Part shown: positions 20,870 through 33,526 of the stretch, piece after piece | Position numbering within the stretch: position 1 is the first letter of the stretch | Layout of the letters: each line of letters begins with the position of its first letter | The notes under the pieces: model-generated | What the model saw: the letters and a program-made list of their open reading frames with translations, nothing else | What the model was told of the DNA's origin: nothing | The model's database searches: none | NCBI GenBank assembly: GCA_032158295.1 | Contig: CM063249.1 | Coordinates: 962,501 to 1,026,500 of the forward strand | Source of the DNA: Pycnopodia helianthoides | Taxonomy: Eukaryota; Echinodermata; Asteroidea; Forcipulatida; Asteriidae | Direction of reading: 5' to 3' | DNA length: 64,000 nt | Position numbers and translations under genes: made by a program

Positions 20870-23800
20870 GCAAGGCTCACCCATTGCACTTTTTCATATT
20901 TTGGAAGAATTTTGAATAAAATTCAAGGCTTACCCTTTCCACTTTTTCATATTTTTGATAAATTCTGACAAAATTGCAAGGCTCAACTCTTTCACTTTTT
21001 TATATTTTGTTAATTCTGACCAAAATTGCAAGGCTTACTTACCCCTTACACTTGTTCATATTTGTGATGAATTTGAAATTAAATTTAAGGCTTTCCTTTC
21101 CACTTTCATATTTTTTATAAATTCTGACAAAATTGCAAGGCTCAACTCTTTCACTTTTTTATATTTTGTTAATTCTGACCAAAATTGCAAGGCTTACTTA
21201 CCCCTTACACTTGTTCATATTTGTGATGAATTTGAAATTAAATTTAAGGCTTTCCCTTTCCACTTTCATATTTTTTATAAATTCTGACTAAATTGCAAGG
21301 CTTACCCCTTGCACTTTTTTCATATTTTGGAAAAATTTTGACTAAACTATTGCAAGGCTTACCCCTGACACTTTTTCATATTTCGGATGAATTTGAAATT
21401 AAATTCAAGGCTTACCCCTTGCACTTTTTTCATATTTTTGATGAATTTGAACTAAGATTCAAGGCTTACCCCTTGCACTTTTTTCATTTTTTTGAAAAAT
21501 TTTGACTAAATTGCAAAAATTACACTTTTTCATATTTTGGATGGATTTGACATAAAATTCAAGACTTACCCCTTGCACTTTTTTTTATTTTTTTGATGAA
21601 TTTGAACTTAAATTCAAGGCTCACCCCTTGCACTTTTTTCATTTTTTGATACATTTTTACTAATTTGCAAGACTTAACCCTTACGCTTTTTCATATTTTT
21701 GATGGATTTGAAATAAAATTCAAGGCTTACCCCTTGCACTTTTTTCATATTTTTGGATGGATTTGAACTAAAATTCAAGGCTTACCCCTTACACTTTTTC
21801 ATATTTTGGATGGATTTCAAATAAAATTCAAGGCTTACCCCTTGCACTTTTTCATATTTTGGATGGATTTGAAATAAAATTCAAGGCTTACCCCTTGCAC
21901 TTTTTTCATATTTTTGATGAATTTGAACTCAAATTCAAGGCTTGCACTTTTTTCATTTTTTGATACATTTTGACTAAATTGCAAGGCTTAACCCTTACGC
22001 TTTTTCATATATTTGATGGATTTGAAATAAAATTCAAGGCTTACCCCTTGCACTTTTTTCATATATTTTTGATAAATTCTGACTAAGTTGCAAGGCTTAC
22101 CCCTTACACTTTTTCATTTTTTGGATGGATTTGAAATAAAATTCAAGACTTACCCCTTGCAATTTTACATATTTTTGATAAATTTTGACTAAATTGCAAG
22201 GCTTACCCCTTACACTTTTTCATATTTTGGATGGATTTGAACTAAAATTCAAGGCTTACCCTTGCAATTTTTTCATTTTTTGGATGGATTTGAACTAAAT
22301 TGCAAGGCTTACCCCTTGCACTTTTTTCATATTTTTGATGAATTCTGACTAAATTGCAAGGCTTACCCCTTACACTTTTTCATTTTTTGGATGGATTTGA
22401 AAAAAATTCAAGGCTTACCCCATGCAATTTTTCATATTTTTGATAAATTCTGACTAAATTGCAAGGCTTACCCCTTACACTTTTTCATTTTTTGGATGGA
22501 TTTGAAATAAAATTCAAGGCTTACCCCTTGCAATTTTTCATATTTTTGATAAATTCTGACTTAATTGCAAGGCTTACCCCTTACACTTTTTCATTTTTTG
22601 GATGGATTTGAAATAAAAATTCAAGGCTTACCCCTTGCAATTTTTCATATTTTTGATAAATTCTGACTAAATTGCAAGGCTTACCCCTTGCAATTTTACA
22701 TATTTTTGATAAATTCTGACGAAATTCAAGGCTTACCCCTTGCAATTTTTCATATTTTTGATAAATTCTGACTAAATTGCAAGGCTTACCCCTTGCAATT
22801 TTACATATTTTTGATAAATTTTGACTAAATTGCAAGGCTTACCCTTACACTTTTTCATATTTTGGATGGATTTGAACTAAATTGCAAGGCTTACCCCTTG
22901 CAATTTTACATATTTTTGATAAATTTTGACTAAATTGCAAGGCTTACCCCTTACACTTTTTCATATTTTGGATGAATTTGAAATTAAATTCAAGGTTTTC
23001 CCTTTCCACTTTTTCATATTTTGGATAAATTCTGACTAAATTGCAAGGCTTACCCCTTACACTTTTTCATTTTTTGGATGGATTTGAAATAAAAATCAAG
23101 GCTTACCCCTTGCACTTTTTTGACATTTTTGATAAATTCTGACTAAGTTGCAAGGCTTACCCCTTACACTTTTTCATTTTTTGGATGGATTTGAAATAAA
23201 ATTCAAGGCTTACCCCTTGCAATTTTACATATTTTTGATAAATTTTGACTAAATTGCAAGGCTTACCCCTTACACTTTTTCATATTTTGGATGGATTTGA
23301 ACTAAAATTCAAGGCTTACCCCTTGCAATTTTTTCATTTTTTGGATGGATTTGAACTAAAGATCAAGGCTTACCCCTTGCACTTTTTTCATATTTTTGAT
23401 GAATTCTGACTAAATTGCAAGGCTTACCCCTTACACTTTTTCATATTTTGGATGGATTTGAACTAAAATTCAAGGCTTACCCTTTGCACTTTTTCATATT
23501 TTTGATAAATTCTGACTAAATTGCAAGGCTTACCCCTTACACTTTTTCATATTTTCGATGGATTTGAACTAAAATTCAAGGCTTACCCCTTGCCCTTTTT
23601 CTATATTTTTGATAAATTCTGACTAAATTGCAAGGCTTACCCCTTACACTTTTTCATATTTTGGATGAATTTGAAATTACATTCAAGGTTTTCCCTTTCC
23701 ACTTTTTCATATTTTGGATAAATTCTGACTAAATTGCAAGGCTTACCCCTTACACTTTTTCATTTTTTGGATGGATTTGAAATAAAATTAAAGGCTTACC

Positions 23801-25060
23801 CCTTGCACTTTTTTGACATTTTTGTTAAATTCTGACTAAGTTGCAAGGCTTACCCCTGACACTTTTTCATATTTTGGATGGATTTGAAATAAAATTCAAG
23901 GCTTACCCCTTGCAATTTTTCATATTTTTGATAAATTCTGACTAAATTGCAAGGCTTACCCCTTACACTTTTTCATATTTTGGATGAATATGAAATTAAA
24001 TTCAAGGTTTTCCCTTTCCACTTTTTCATATTTTGGATAAATTCTGACTAAATTGCAAGGCTTACCCCTTACACTTTTTCATTTTTTGGATGGATTTGAA
24101 ATAAAATTAAAGGCTTACCCCTTGCACTTTTTTGACATTTTTGATAAATTCTGACTAAGTTGCAAGGCCCAACTCTCACTTTTTCATATTTTTGTTAATT
24201 TTTACCAAAATTGCAAGGCTTTCCCTTTACACTTTTTCATATTTTGGTTGAATTTGAACAAAAATTTAAGGCTTACCTCTTGCAAGTTTTTCATATTTTT
24301 GATAAAATTTTGACTAAATTGCACTTTTATTCATATTTTTGGATGAATTTGAATTCTAATTCAAGGCTAACCCCTTGCTCTTTTTTTCATATATGTGATC
24401 AATTTTGACTAAAATTCAAGGCTTAACCCTTTACACATTATTTTTCACACTGTTTATGAATTCGGACAAAAATGCAAGGCTTAACCCTTACACTTTTTTT
24501 CATATTTTGTAAGAATTTTGTTTTTAAGAAAAGTCTTACTCTGAATTTATTTTAATTTTTTCGATGAATTTGGACTAAATTGCATTTTTAACAATATTTC
24601 GGATAAACTTTGACTAAAAATGCACAGCTTAACCCTTACACTTTTTAACATTTTGTTTTGAATTTGAACTTAAAATCAAAGCTAATGCCCTACCCTTACA
24701 ATATTTTTAATATTTTGCATGAATTTTGTTTAATTTGCACTTTTTAAATATTTTGGATGAACTTTGATTGAAATGCAAGCCTACCCCTTGCAATTTTTTT
24801 AATACATATTTTGGATAAATTCGGACTAAAATGCAAGGCTTACCCTCGACTTCTTTTCGTATTTTGGCTGAATTTGAACTAAAAATCAAGGTACCCCTTG
24901 CACTTTTTCATATTTTGGATGAATTTTGTTTAAAATGCAAGGAATACCCTTATTTTTTTTTCATATTTTGGATGAGTTTTGACTAAAATGCAAGGCCTTA
25001 CACTTTTTTCTTTACTCGATAATTTTGACAAAAATTAAAGGCTTACCCTTATACTGTTTT
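20870..25060. repeat. 53/54-bp satellite in A/B dimers, about 4.2 kb
   Basis: Monomers share GGCTTACCCCTTRCA plus TTTTTCATATTTT. Type A has GATAAATTCTGACTAAATTGCAA (about 53 bp) and type B has GATGGATTTGAAATAAAATTCAA (54 bp). They alternate over most of the centre, giving a dimer of about 107 bp. Units near both ends are more divergent than central ones. About 75-80 monomers. Confidence 0.95.
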
Positions 25061-25652
25061 TGTATTATTTTAACCAGCTCCGAAGCCGAATAGGCCTACG
25101 TTTATGTGCAATTGTACCAGAAATCATTCAAAAGCATTTCTTATGACAGAAACTTTTAATTCAAAGAAGACCTAGTCTTCGAAGTATGTACATTGTACAG
25201 AAAAGCCAAGTCCATTTATTAAACTGCTCTTGCGTAGATCATCAAAGATAATTTTGTTCAATGCAACTCTTTTGGGTTTCTAAAGCAATAACAGTTTAGC
25301 CAGTATGTGTGAAGTGGGCGTGGCTTACAGTGATATTTTCAAACTTTTGAACGGGACTGGATAGACCTCTTGCATAATTATGACGTCAGAAACTAAAACG
25401 GTGCCGTCACCGGGGTCAAATGATTCGAACCCAATGACCCTCGTATTCTTAACCACTAAACTGCCATTATGCCCGGGGAAAACAATTGTGAATTATTACA
25501 TTGCTACCAAGAGTTCTAGGTTCTAAACGATGATAGATTACATTTTTTAATTTCAAAAATACTTTCTCTGACTTTATTTAGTCACATTAACTCTGAGCCT
25601 ATGATTTGTCAAGTCATACAATTTCCAATAGTTATCCTCAGTGTTTACCAAC
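25061..25652. other. Region downstream of the protease gene
   Basis: No exon seen. TTTATT at 25573-25578 is an AATAAA on the minus strand, about 75 bp past the protease stop. TGACGTCAGAAAC near 25380 belongs to a repeat also seen near 26850 and 58370. Confidence 0.5.
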
Positions 25653-25829
25653 TCATACTCGATTCATTTTCTCTTTGAGCCATGTCACGTACTTGGACAT
25701 TCTCGTATAGACACCGGGGTACTGCGGCTCCCCACACCCCGAACCGAAGCTAGTTATTCCCGCCAGGTACCACTTTACAATGCCGAGCTCACCCACAGCA
25801 CTGCAGACGAGCGGACCACCAGAATCACC
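25653..25829 (-). CDS. Protease terminal exon, catalytic Ser
   Basis: Encodes [40 protein letters not shown] and [16 protein letters not shown], then TGA. In phase with exon 8. Confidence 0.93.
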   Translation of the reverse strand, partial: GDSGGPLVCSAVGELGIVKWYLAGITSFGSGCGEPQYPGVYTRMSKYVTWLKEKMNRV

Positions 25830-28800
25830 CTAAATTATGTAAAAATAAGGAAAGCATAAACATTTCAAGAAATCATAAGAATTTTTAAAACAATCATTTA
25901 TACAAGATGCAAAAATTTACCAAAAATTCAGATTTAAATTTAAAATAGCTATTTTTATAAATTTGATCAAGCTGTAAGCTTTCATTAAAAGGAACATTAC
26001 AAATTGGTATTGTAAAATATACTTTTGATCACAGATTTACATAAAACTTACACGGTCTAATGATAATGATAGTAGAAAACACCCTTGAAATATTTCTGTC
26101 TGAAATGCCATATTTGATGAGAAATAAATAAACTAATTTTCCGATAGGAGTTTATCGCTCAGTGAGCGTTTTATTCGTTTGTTGAACCTATATGATTTCA
26201 TGCAATGTGTAATCGGTTTTTCACTATTTTCTCGTACCCAGATGGCCGATCGATCTCAAACTTCTACAGGTTTGTCAGTTTATGTATATGGTGGATTACA
26301 TAAAGTGCTTACACTGCCAGCAACTGTTTTGTTAGCAAAAACCAATTATGTAATGTTCCTTTAAAATATTGCACAAAAAACCGCCAATGATAAGTGGTAG
26401 TTAATTAAAAACTAAAGTTGAATTATTGTTGGGATCCTCACATTATCTCACGTCTATCAGGCATGTAGGCATACAATAATGTCGCCATATTACATGGGGA
26501 TTGTATTGTGTGCATTTCCGTGGCATATGTGACGGTTTTTAAAATGTTTCTCGTTTGAAACAGCATCATCTGTCAAAATTGGTTAATAAAAATAGCAAAA
26601 AAGTTGTGAAAATTGGGCTATTAAGGTTTATAAACAATTCAAGTTTAACAATAATATTCAGAAACCGATCAGCTGTTCTAAACAGTAATTTTACAAACAG
26701 AAATAGTTATAAGAATAACTCAAAAGAAGTAGGCCTACCAGTATAATTCCTGGACGTTTAAGAAAAAAATTGCCACTTTAGTTAAAATTGAAAATTTTAA
26801 ATAAGACTTCTAAAAATTGAAAAAGCTGCTACAAATTATCGTCCCCACTCATATGACGTCACAAGCCAAAACAACACCCACACCTAGATCATGAAGACCT
26901 GTCATTGGCTGAGAGTTGTGCACTGCGCGTACGTACATGCGCGCAAGTACCCATTTTTGACCCGGTGATGGCAGCTTAGCCCATACAAGGGGTAGATTGG
27001 GCGTGGCTATTTCTCCTTTTTCCTCTTTCGTTACAAAGTTGCTTATACTTTATGAATCCACATTTCCTCGCAAACACTAGACTTGTGGACAAGTCGTTAA
27101 AATGTTTGTCGCGGTGCATGCTCTCACGCGATTGTACTGCTCTCGCGATACTGGCTCCTGGCAACTACTACCCCCATTTAAATGGGTAAAAGTTCGCGAG
27201 AGCAGTAGTTAGAGTCTCGCGAGAGTATAGTTAACGATGACCGCAACACACATTTGAAGGACTTGTCCACAAGTCTACGTCAACACTTACCTGACAGGTA
27301 TCCACGTGTCCGAGAAGTTGCAATGACTCCGATGCACACATCATGTTATCAGTGTAGCTCTCGTATACCTCATCACAGCACAGACTGAGGTATAAGAACA
27401 ACCTGGCCAGCTTGTAAATAGTAAGGAAGTCTTCCACCAGATGCTACACAGAAAAAAACAGCAAATGTTTTTTCCAGTCCATAAAAGGCATGTGATTTTC
27501 AGCCTCCGTTTTCAAAGTGGGGTCAGAATGTGGAATTTCTGTCAGGCAATTTGAGACCAACAACACTGAAGCAAAAACTATGGTCATGTACAAATTTACT
27601 CACGTTTCACCCAAGTCTTTGTCTTCATTCTTTACCTCTTCGAAGGGACTTCTTTCTTTCTCAAAATAGTTATACTATCAACAGCTGCAGTGCCTCTTAC
27701 AAACTAAGTGTTTATGATAACTCATTTTCGGAGTATTTACCAATTAATGAGCCCTACTTTAAATAACACTCACCTAGTGATCCCCACCCACTGATAAAGC
27801 ACTCAGATTGACTGTCAAACTCCGTCACTTGCCTTCTTCCTCTGTTGTAAGCACACCGGGTAAACCCAACGGGATAAGGCAACGGGACTTGAGAGAACCA
27901 TCACGGCAATGTCGTTATTGTTCGTCAGTGAGTTGTATCGAGCGTGGATGTAAATCTTCTTCACTGTCCGAATCTGCTTGCCTCCCCTCTCCCGGATTGT
28001 ACGGCCAAAATAGAGACGCCAATGGTGCATAGATCTGTCCATTCTGCATGGAGAAGACGAAGAAAAAGGTTGTTCCAATATATAAGTTACATGAATTGAT
28101 CTCACAAATTAAACTTCAAAATTCTGTCTGAAAATAAATATTGATAATTGCTTCGAGACAAGCGTAGCTAAAGCGATATATAAAAACTGGTTTAAATAAT
28201 ACAATTTGAAAAGTTGCATTAGAGGTTATATCATGTATTAGATTATATATTCGCGACATTGCAGATTTGCAAAGACATGTTTCATCATATTTGCGACTTT
28301 GCAAATACTTTCAAAGATATTTGCAGAAATTAAGGACTTTTGACTATGTGATTTACATGAGAGGACATTGTACGTTATCTTACACACAGTGAGCTGCTGT
28401 GACAACATGTCTTGATGACACGAGCGTCCCTCCGCAGGCAAAGTCAAACGAAGACATTCTCCAGAATCGGTATCTAAGCTGGACCTGCCATGGGTGGTCC
28501 TCGATAGACGCAACATCTCCTCCTACGATACGATTTAGATCTCTTTGGACAATGCCGCAATTGTTGATGGGGTCTGGTGCTTCAAAGGAGAGGAATAAAA
28601 AACAAAGGATTCAGAACAAAGAGTATCTCAATAATTGAAAAGCATGATAGGGAATACGGGTAGTATGATATTCTTTGAATAAAGCATGGTTCACATCCTA
28701 TCTTTGGATCTTTTTTAGACATTGGCTGATGAGGCTCCAGCATGGCAGGAGATTCTGCCCCACCCCAGAGATTCTGGTGCCCCCCCCCCCCCACACACAC

Positions 28801-31800
28801 ACGGCAATTGAGCAGACAATTCGTCTGATAGCGCCCTCTTTTGAATAAACTTCCTTCAGCCCAACATGTTAATAACCTTAGGGGGGCACGGGGACAAAAT
28901 CACCTATGACATGCACCGGCTCCGGGCTTCGTTTGATGACGAAGCACCGTGCAATTTGCACACTGCACGCTCAAAAATGTATCACGGAGCCGGAGCCAGA
29001 ACCAGAGCCTTACGGCCTATATTTGGAAAAGGCCCCCAGTTTAAAGTGATAGTCGTGTTACCTCGGTGTAAATGATAGGCCTGCTCATTGTTGTTTGAAA
29101 AAAGACCTGGTGATCAGCACGCCGCCTCAGTTTGTTATGGATGTGCCTTTGGATCTAAGCTTAGTTTTTCTTACTTTCCTCCCGCAACTTTTGATTTTGT
29201 TTATTTTATAGTTAATATTGTGATTTCATAAATAATTATTGGATTAACCCATACACCGATGTGTGTAAAGCACTGTATACTCAGTAGGGGGGCCTACATT
29301 CCAGAGTCCTGTGTGGGAAAAATCCACAGGCATATTACTCTGGTGGGATTTGAACCCACGACCTTTGCTATTCTAGAGCAGGATGTACCACCGCAAACAT
29401 TTATTTCATTATTAAGACATACTTCGACAAAGGCTTCCCGTCCACATCGCTCTGCATTTACATTCACAAGTTTCAGCGTCAAGGGTGCCGCCATTGCCAC
29501 ATAACTTGTTGCAATCTGAGTAAGAGAGAACAATTGTGGGTTAACATTAATATATTCACACTGTTTCTGGCGATGGAATGGGATCACTAGTCGTGACAAA
29601 CCCACAGGATGCAATGTTTGATTCCAAATGGGTGCAGTGGGGGCATGGGGCACGCCCCCAATTGATGTCCCTTCCGCCACCCCCTTGCCCCTTCCTTATT
29701 TGAAATCTGGACTTTTGAGATTAAATTTTACCAGAGTATTGTTACATTTTATGAGCTGTTATGTAATAATTTCAATGTTTTTGATTTTTGTTTTCCATTT
29801 ACAAGCAGAGAAGTATTTGTTTTTAAACCACGTACGATTATTTTTGAAAAAAATACGAGTGGCACAACGGGAGCGCTGAAAAGGGGCCTGTTAAAGAGAA
29901 ATGTAAACAGAAACTACAGTTTTAATGGCCAGTATTCCCCATATTGGAATGACATATCAAATGGTAAGGGAACGACTCTATAGCTGGTAGTGACGTACAG
30001 GGACCAGACAGCAGTTGGAATTTGCAACCGGGCCAGGTTGTGTCGAACAGTACAATGATGATAGAGGGAAGTGGCTCAAAAGTAATAAACGGAGCCGACG
30101 TCGCCCCCCCCCCCCCCACCTACCCAATTTTTGTCTCTTGATACAAGATCTTATGTCAGTTGTTATTATGCAAAACCTTTCTTTGAGGGGCAAGGACAGA
30201 AATGAGAGGTTGGAGAGATTAGTTCAAGGCGTGGTTATTTAAATCTGGTTAGGTCTGATGTAATGTCTGTTCGATTTTGTGCACGAAGTATATGAGTGAA
30301 AATATTTGTCAGTCCTTCCAAAAAACAACAATTTCACAACCCTGGGACCTGATCCCCCTCTTAGATAAGTGGAATGGTCCAGTCTTTGACTCCCCCAGGG
30401 CATTGCACTTTGGAGAAAGCAGTGAAATAAATCAAATGTGCCATGACTTCGTGTTACAAGCATTCACTTTTAAAAGTGGGCTACCTTACCACATCTTTCC
30501 TCATCTGTACCGTCACGGCACTCCCTTACACCGTTACACACTTGCAGTGTGTTGATGCATCGTCGGCTGCCATCACACGCAAACTGGAAACTCCTGCACC
30601 GACGTGCTTGAAATAACCAGGAAATTAACAATGGATCAAAAGAATAATCATAAACATGCCACGGGGCAGGACAAATTTGCAACAATTAAAGGTATTATGC
30701 AGGATTGGTAGAGCTGACAAAATAGTCGCAGACAGTGTTCATGTTTTGTTTGATCAACCATACATGAAATAATAAACCTCGGAAAATCTGAGCGTCAACT
30801 CCCTCGTGTGAGTCGGGAGAAAATTGTTATAAAAACTTTTTTTTAAATAATAAAAACCAAGCACAATTTTCAGCAAGGAAACACATTGTCCTTAATTTTG
30901 GTTGTAACAACCGAAATCAGCTGTTGCGTTTTTTAAGTTTTCAGGTTTTCCAGACACAGTTTTCTCGAATATGACTTCATTTCAGAGGGAAATATTTTAG
31001 GGCAAAAACGGTTCTAGCTTGAACTTCATAATCAGTAAGCTCGCAAACTCAAATGAAACGTTCTGACATTGTGTATCCTATACAAATCATGTACAATACA
31101 TTTTCGCTGTGTTTTATTCGAATAAACTCAAATCAAATCAAGCACAAATAAAAAAGTATTTCAACAATATTTTTACTTTGCAAATGTATGACACAACAAT
31201 AACCGGGTCTGATAAACTATATAGAAGGGCCTAAACATAACAGTCATATAACTATAGAAACAAACAATTATTCGTTTAGTAGGTAGTAGTTCTAAGAACA
31301 AACAGCGGTGAGATAATTCTCGACGTTTCTATGTGCTCAGTTCATCTACATAAATATTTTGGACAATGTTTTATCGCTCCCATTTAAATGAACATTACAG
31401 AATTGTTTTTTTGCTAACAAAACAATTGCTGGCAGTGTAAGCACTTTATGTAATCCACAATATACATAAACTGACAAACCTGTAGAAGTTTGAGATCGAT
31501 TGGTCATCTGGGTCACGACAAAATAGTGAAAAACCGATTACACATTTGCATGAAATCATATAGGTTCAACAAATGAATAAAACGCTCACTGAGCGATAAA
31601 CTCCAATCGGAAAATTAGTTTATTCATTTCTCATCAAATATGACATTTCAGACAGAAATATTTCAAGGGATGTTTTCTACTATCATCATCATTAGACCGT
31701 GTAAGTTTTATGTAAATCAAAAAGTATATTTTACAATTACCAATTCTGTAATGTTCCTTTAAGACAAAGAAAACAAATTATCGGGACTTACCACTGCATG

Positions 31801-32945
31801 TTGGACCAACCCAGGTCCCCCAACAGATGCAATTGCACTGTGCCCTGTTCAGCCGTCCTTGATCACACCGAATGTTGCACGCTGCCAAGAAAATTAAAAT
31901 GTTTTACTTCAATTCTTTTTTTGGTTAAGTTTGGTGATTAAATTTGATTTGTTTTTACCATAAAAGGTGAACTGCAATTTTTGCCCATTCTGATTACTCG
32001 GGTTACTCGTCTCCCTTTTTTATTTTTTATTTATTTACTTTTTTTGCAGAATAATGATTCATTCGACTGTCGGTTGGATATCACACGAGTCTTGTGTTCT
32101 TTCAGTTCATTCAACCCAAACAAACCTGCCAATAATTGTTGGTAATATTAACATGCAGAGATTGTACTTACCTGTTCTTTGTAGACGTAGACCGAATATA
32201 TCTTGAACACTGATTGGTTCAGATGATCCCAGCTCCTATAAAAATTGTAAAAAATGCAAACATTAAATCTTGTTATGTTTATTCATAAGTTGGTCAGCGT
32301 ACAACATAGTAAGGGACAGGTTGGTTGTTGATTGTTTATTCAAACCATCCCAACGAAACCTCGCTTCATTAGCCTAACTCCTTAATTTAAAAAAAAAGAC
32401 CGTCACCACAAGGCAGCCTTTGAGTTTGTTGTACATTCAAATCGTGTAAACCACCTAATTTACTTAATGGCTGCGAAATTTAGTATGATTTTCGGGGGGG
32501 GGGGCACAAGGTGGTGCATTATTGTTTTTCACGAGGCACTATAACTATTTATAGTTACCGTTTGCATTTTTCAAGTGCTCGCTCTTGTAATGCTGTTTGG
32601 GGGAGAAAATCTATAGGCCCACGTCGAGGTAAATACAAATACATGGTCAGCGTGTAAAGATATACGTTTTTTTCAAAACATTGAAATTACTACATGAAAG
32701 CTTAAAGACGTAAACATCTATTCGGTACTTTTGAATCTTGAAGTTGGGATTTCAAATGGGGGATGGCAATCAGGGAGGGGGAATGGACATCAATTGGGGG
32801 CTGGAATATCGATGGGGGGGGGAGCATGTTCCCCCACCCATGTTACGCCACTAGGTAAACTTACCGATGTTTCTGTTATAACAACGGTTACAGCACTCTT
32901 AACTACAGCCACGCAGAACACCAAGACGTGAACTGAAATCCCCAT
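25653..32945 (-). CDS. Secreted EGF-LDLa-EGF trypsin-like serine protease, with two frame breaks (gene span, 9 exons)
   Basis: Predicted extracellular serine protease. Exons: 32865-32945, 32172-32235, 31792-31881, 30490-30606, 29423-29515, 28384-28579, 27774-28043, 27291-27443, 25653-25829, total 1241 nt. Allowing for two extra bases it makes 412 residues plus stop. Domains: signal peptide [21 protein letters not shown]-like (residues about 49-78); LDLa with [10 protein letters not shown] (about 80-117); second EGF-like [20 protein letters not shown]; activation site LNRIVGGD (about 165); S1 domain to the end. Triad: His212 (TAAHC), Asp258 (NNDIAV), Ser357 (GDSGGP). Asp351 at the S1 position (chymotrypsin 189) and glycines in SFGSGCG and PGVYT predict cleavage after Arg/Lys. 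Frame breaks near 27822 and 27378 are each one surplus base. Either consensus errors or a recently disabled gene; the domain assignment itself is secure. Specific orthology is not claimed. Confidence 0.88.
25985..26364. mobile_element. TTAA MITE family A, copy 3
   Basis: TTAA at both ends, 380 bp, in the last intron of the protease, same orientation as copies 2 and 5. Confidence 0.9.
26840..27010. repeat. Dispersed repeat (GAAGACCTGTCATTGGCTGA)
   Basis: Blocks TATGACGTCACAAG, GAAGACCTGTCATTGGCTGA, GAGTTGTGC and ATACAAGGGG recur at 58370-58515 in the same order. Confidence 0.65.
27077..27279. mobile_element. Nested inverted-repeat MITE next to a splice donor
   Basis: The outer ends GACTTGTGGACAAGTC and GACTTGTCCACAAGTC are inverted, and an inner pair (TACTGCTCTCGCGA and TCGCGAGAGCAGTA) is inverted as well. 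It contains a TCTCGCGAGA palindrome near 27213. Confidence 0.8.
27291..27443 (-). CDS. Protease exon 8; frame break
   Basis: Starts in frame as [20 protein letters not shown] and ends as [20 protein letters not shown] to GHVDTCQ in the neighbouring frame. One surplus base near plus 27378 separates them. A MITE ends about 12 nt from the donor. Confidence 0.8.
27640..27715. repeat. Dispersed repeat with ACTATCAACAGCTGCAGTGC
   Basis: Matches 14345-14400 and partly 51385-51415 (GGAATCCTTTCTCAAAATAG, then ACTCTCAACA). Confidence 0.6.
27774..28043 (-). CDS. Protease exon 7, catalytic Asp; frame break
   Basis: Encodes [20 protein letters not shown] through SRWVYPVCL in one frame and [16 protein letters not shown] in the next. 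The switch lies in the GACGGAGTTT stretch (plus 27821-27825), where removing one G restores the family pattern. Confidence 0.85.
28384..28579 (-). CDS. Protease exon 6, activation site and catalytic His
   Basis: Encodes [49 protein letters not shown]. Its Cys near NCG may form the disulfide that links the propeptide to the protease domain. Confidence 0.93.
29225..29400 (-). mobile_element. tRNA-derived SINE, minus orientation
   Basis: GATTTGAACCCACGACC is a reversed box B (GGTCGTGGGTTCAAATC). The other end, CCGATGTGTGTAAAGCACTG, recurs at 17050 and 40470. It lies close to protease exon 5. Confidence 0.7.
29423..29515 (-). CDS. Protease exon 5, EGF-like domain 2
   Basis: Encodes [20 protein letters not shown] then [10 protein letters not shown]. 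Acceptor TTACTCAG, donor GTATGT. A SINE begins about 30 nt past its donor. Confidence 0.88.
30245..30470. repeat. Dispersed repeat with TTTGACTCCCCCAGGGCATT
   Basis: About 220 bp matching 48010-48230 in the same orientation, including GAGTGAAAATATTT, TGATCCCC, CTCTTAGATA and CCATGACTTCGTGTTAC. Confidence 0.75.
30490..30606 (-). CDS. Protease exon 4, LDL-receptor class A domain
   Basis: Encodes [19 protein letters not shown] then [19 protein letters not shown]: six cysteines and the acidic calcium cage NGxxECxDGxDE, complete in one exon. Confidence 0.92.
31384..31762. mobile_element. TTAA MITE family A, copy 4
   Basis: 379 bp, inverted relative to copies 2, 3 and 5; ends 30 nt before protease exon 3. 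Confidence 0.9.
31792..31881 (-). CDS. Protease exon 3, EGF-like domain 1
   Basis: Encodes [20 protein letters not shown] followed by GTWVGPTC, with the C-x3-C-x8-C-x-C-x8-C spacing of EGF-like modules that accompany astacins and other secreted proteases. A family A MITE ends only 30 nt from its donor side. Confidence 0.85.
32172..32235 (-). CDS. Protease exon 2
   Basis: Encodes [20 protein letters not shown], the linker after the signal peptide. Acceptor TTATAG, donor GTAAGT. Confidence 0.75.
32865..32945 (-). CDS. Protease exon 1, signal peptide
   Basis: ATG at 32945, 27 codons, phase 0, donor GTAAGT. The hydrophobic core VLVFCVAVV is followed by KSA, a fitting signal peptidase site. Confidence 0.8.
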
Positions 32946-33526
32946 TACTGTATTCTCCTATTCATACTTCAAACTATTTAGTAATTATACATTAATTTGC
33001 CAAAAATCCTTTATGCAGTCCAAATGTAGCCCGCCGTCATTGTACACTTGGTCAGATTGTTGTTAATAAACCGTCACAAGCAATGAACTCAGGGCGCACC
33101 TATTTTTCTTGACGAAATTTGGCGAACAGTTTCAAACATTCGGCCACTGATTCCATTGAATTAAACCACGGTGTTTTATGAATCAGACACATTCCAATCG
33201 GATTTGTAGAGCTACTGTAGTTCCAAGAAGTAGAACAATGTCAACTGAAAGAAGAAAACATCACAATAAGTGTTTTTTCAACATAGTGTTATGCAATATC
33301 GGTGAGGAAATAGTTTCCATTGATTCGATTTGTGGTTTTTCTTTGTTCCTCTTTGGCTGACCAAGCTGTGAATCTTTGCTGGTGTTTATGGCTGGTGTTC
33401 TAACTGACTATGTGAATATTTCCATAGAGGTTTGAGGTCAAATCATGTTAAAGGAAACTTCAGAAACATCGACGAAAAACAACTAACAAATGGATCAAAA
33501 CTAACTCTAGAGCAGTTATGCAAACA

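Noticed and set aside
20955..24889. Many frames of 60-110 aa in the satellite
   Set aside because: Products of the 53/54-bp repeat; they follow the repeat and not any gene structure.
29294..29680. 128-aa minus-strand frame
   Set aside because: It runs through protease exon 5 in another frame and then a reversed SINE; only 29423-29515 is coding.
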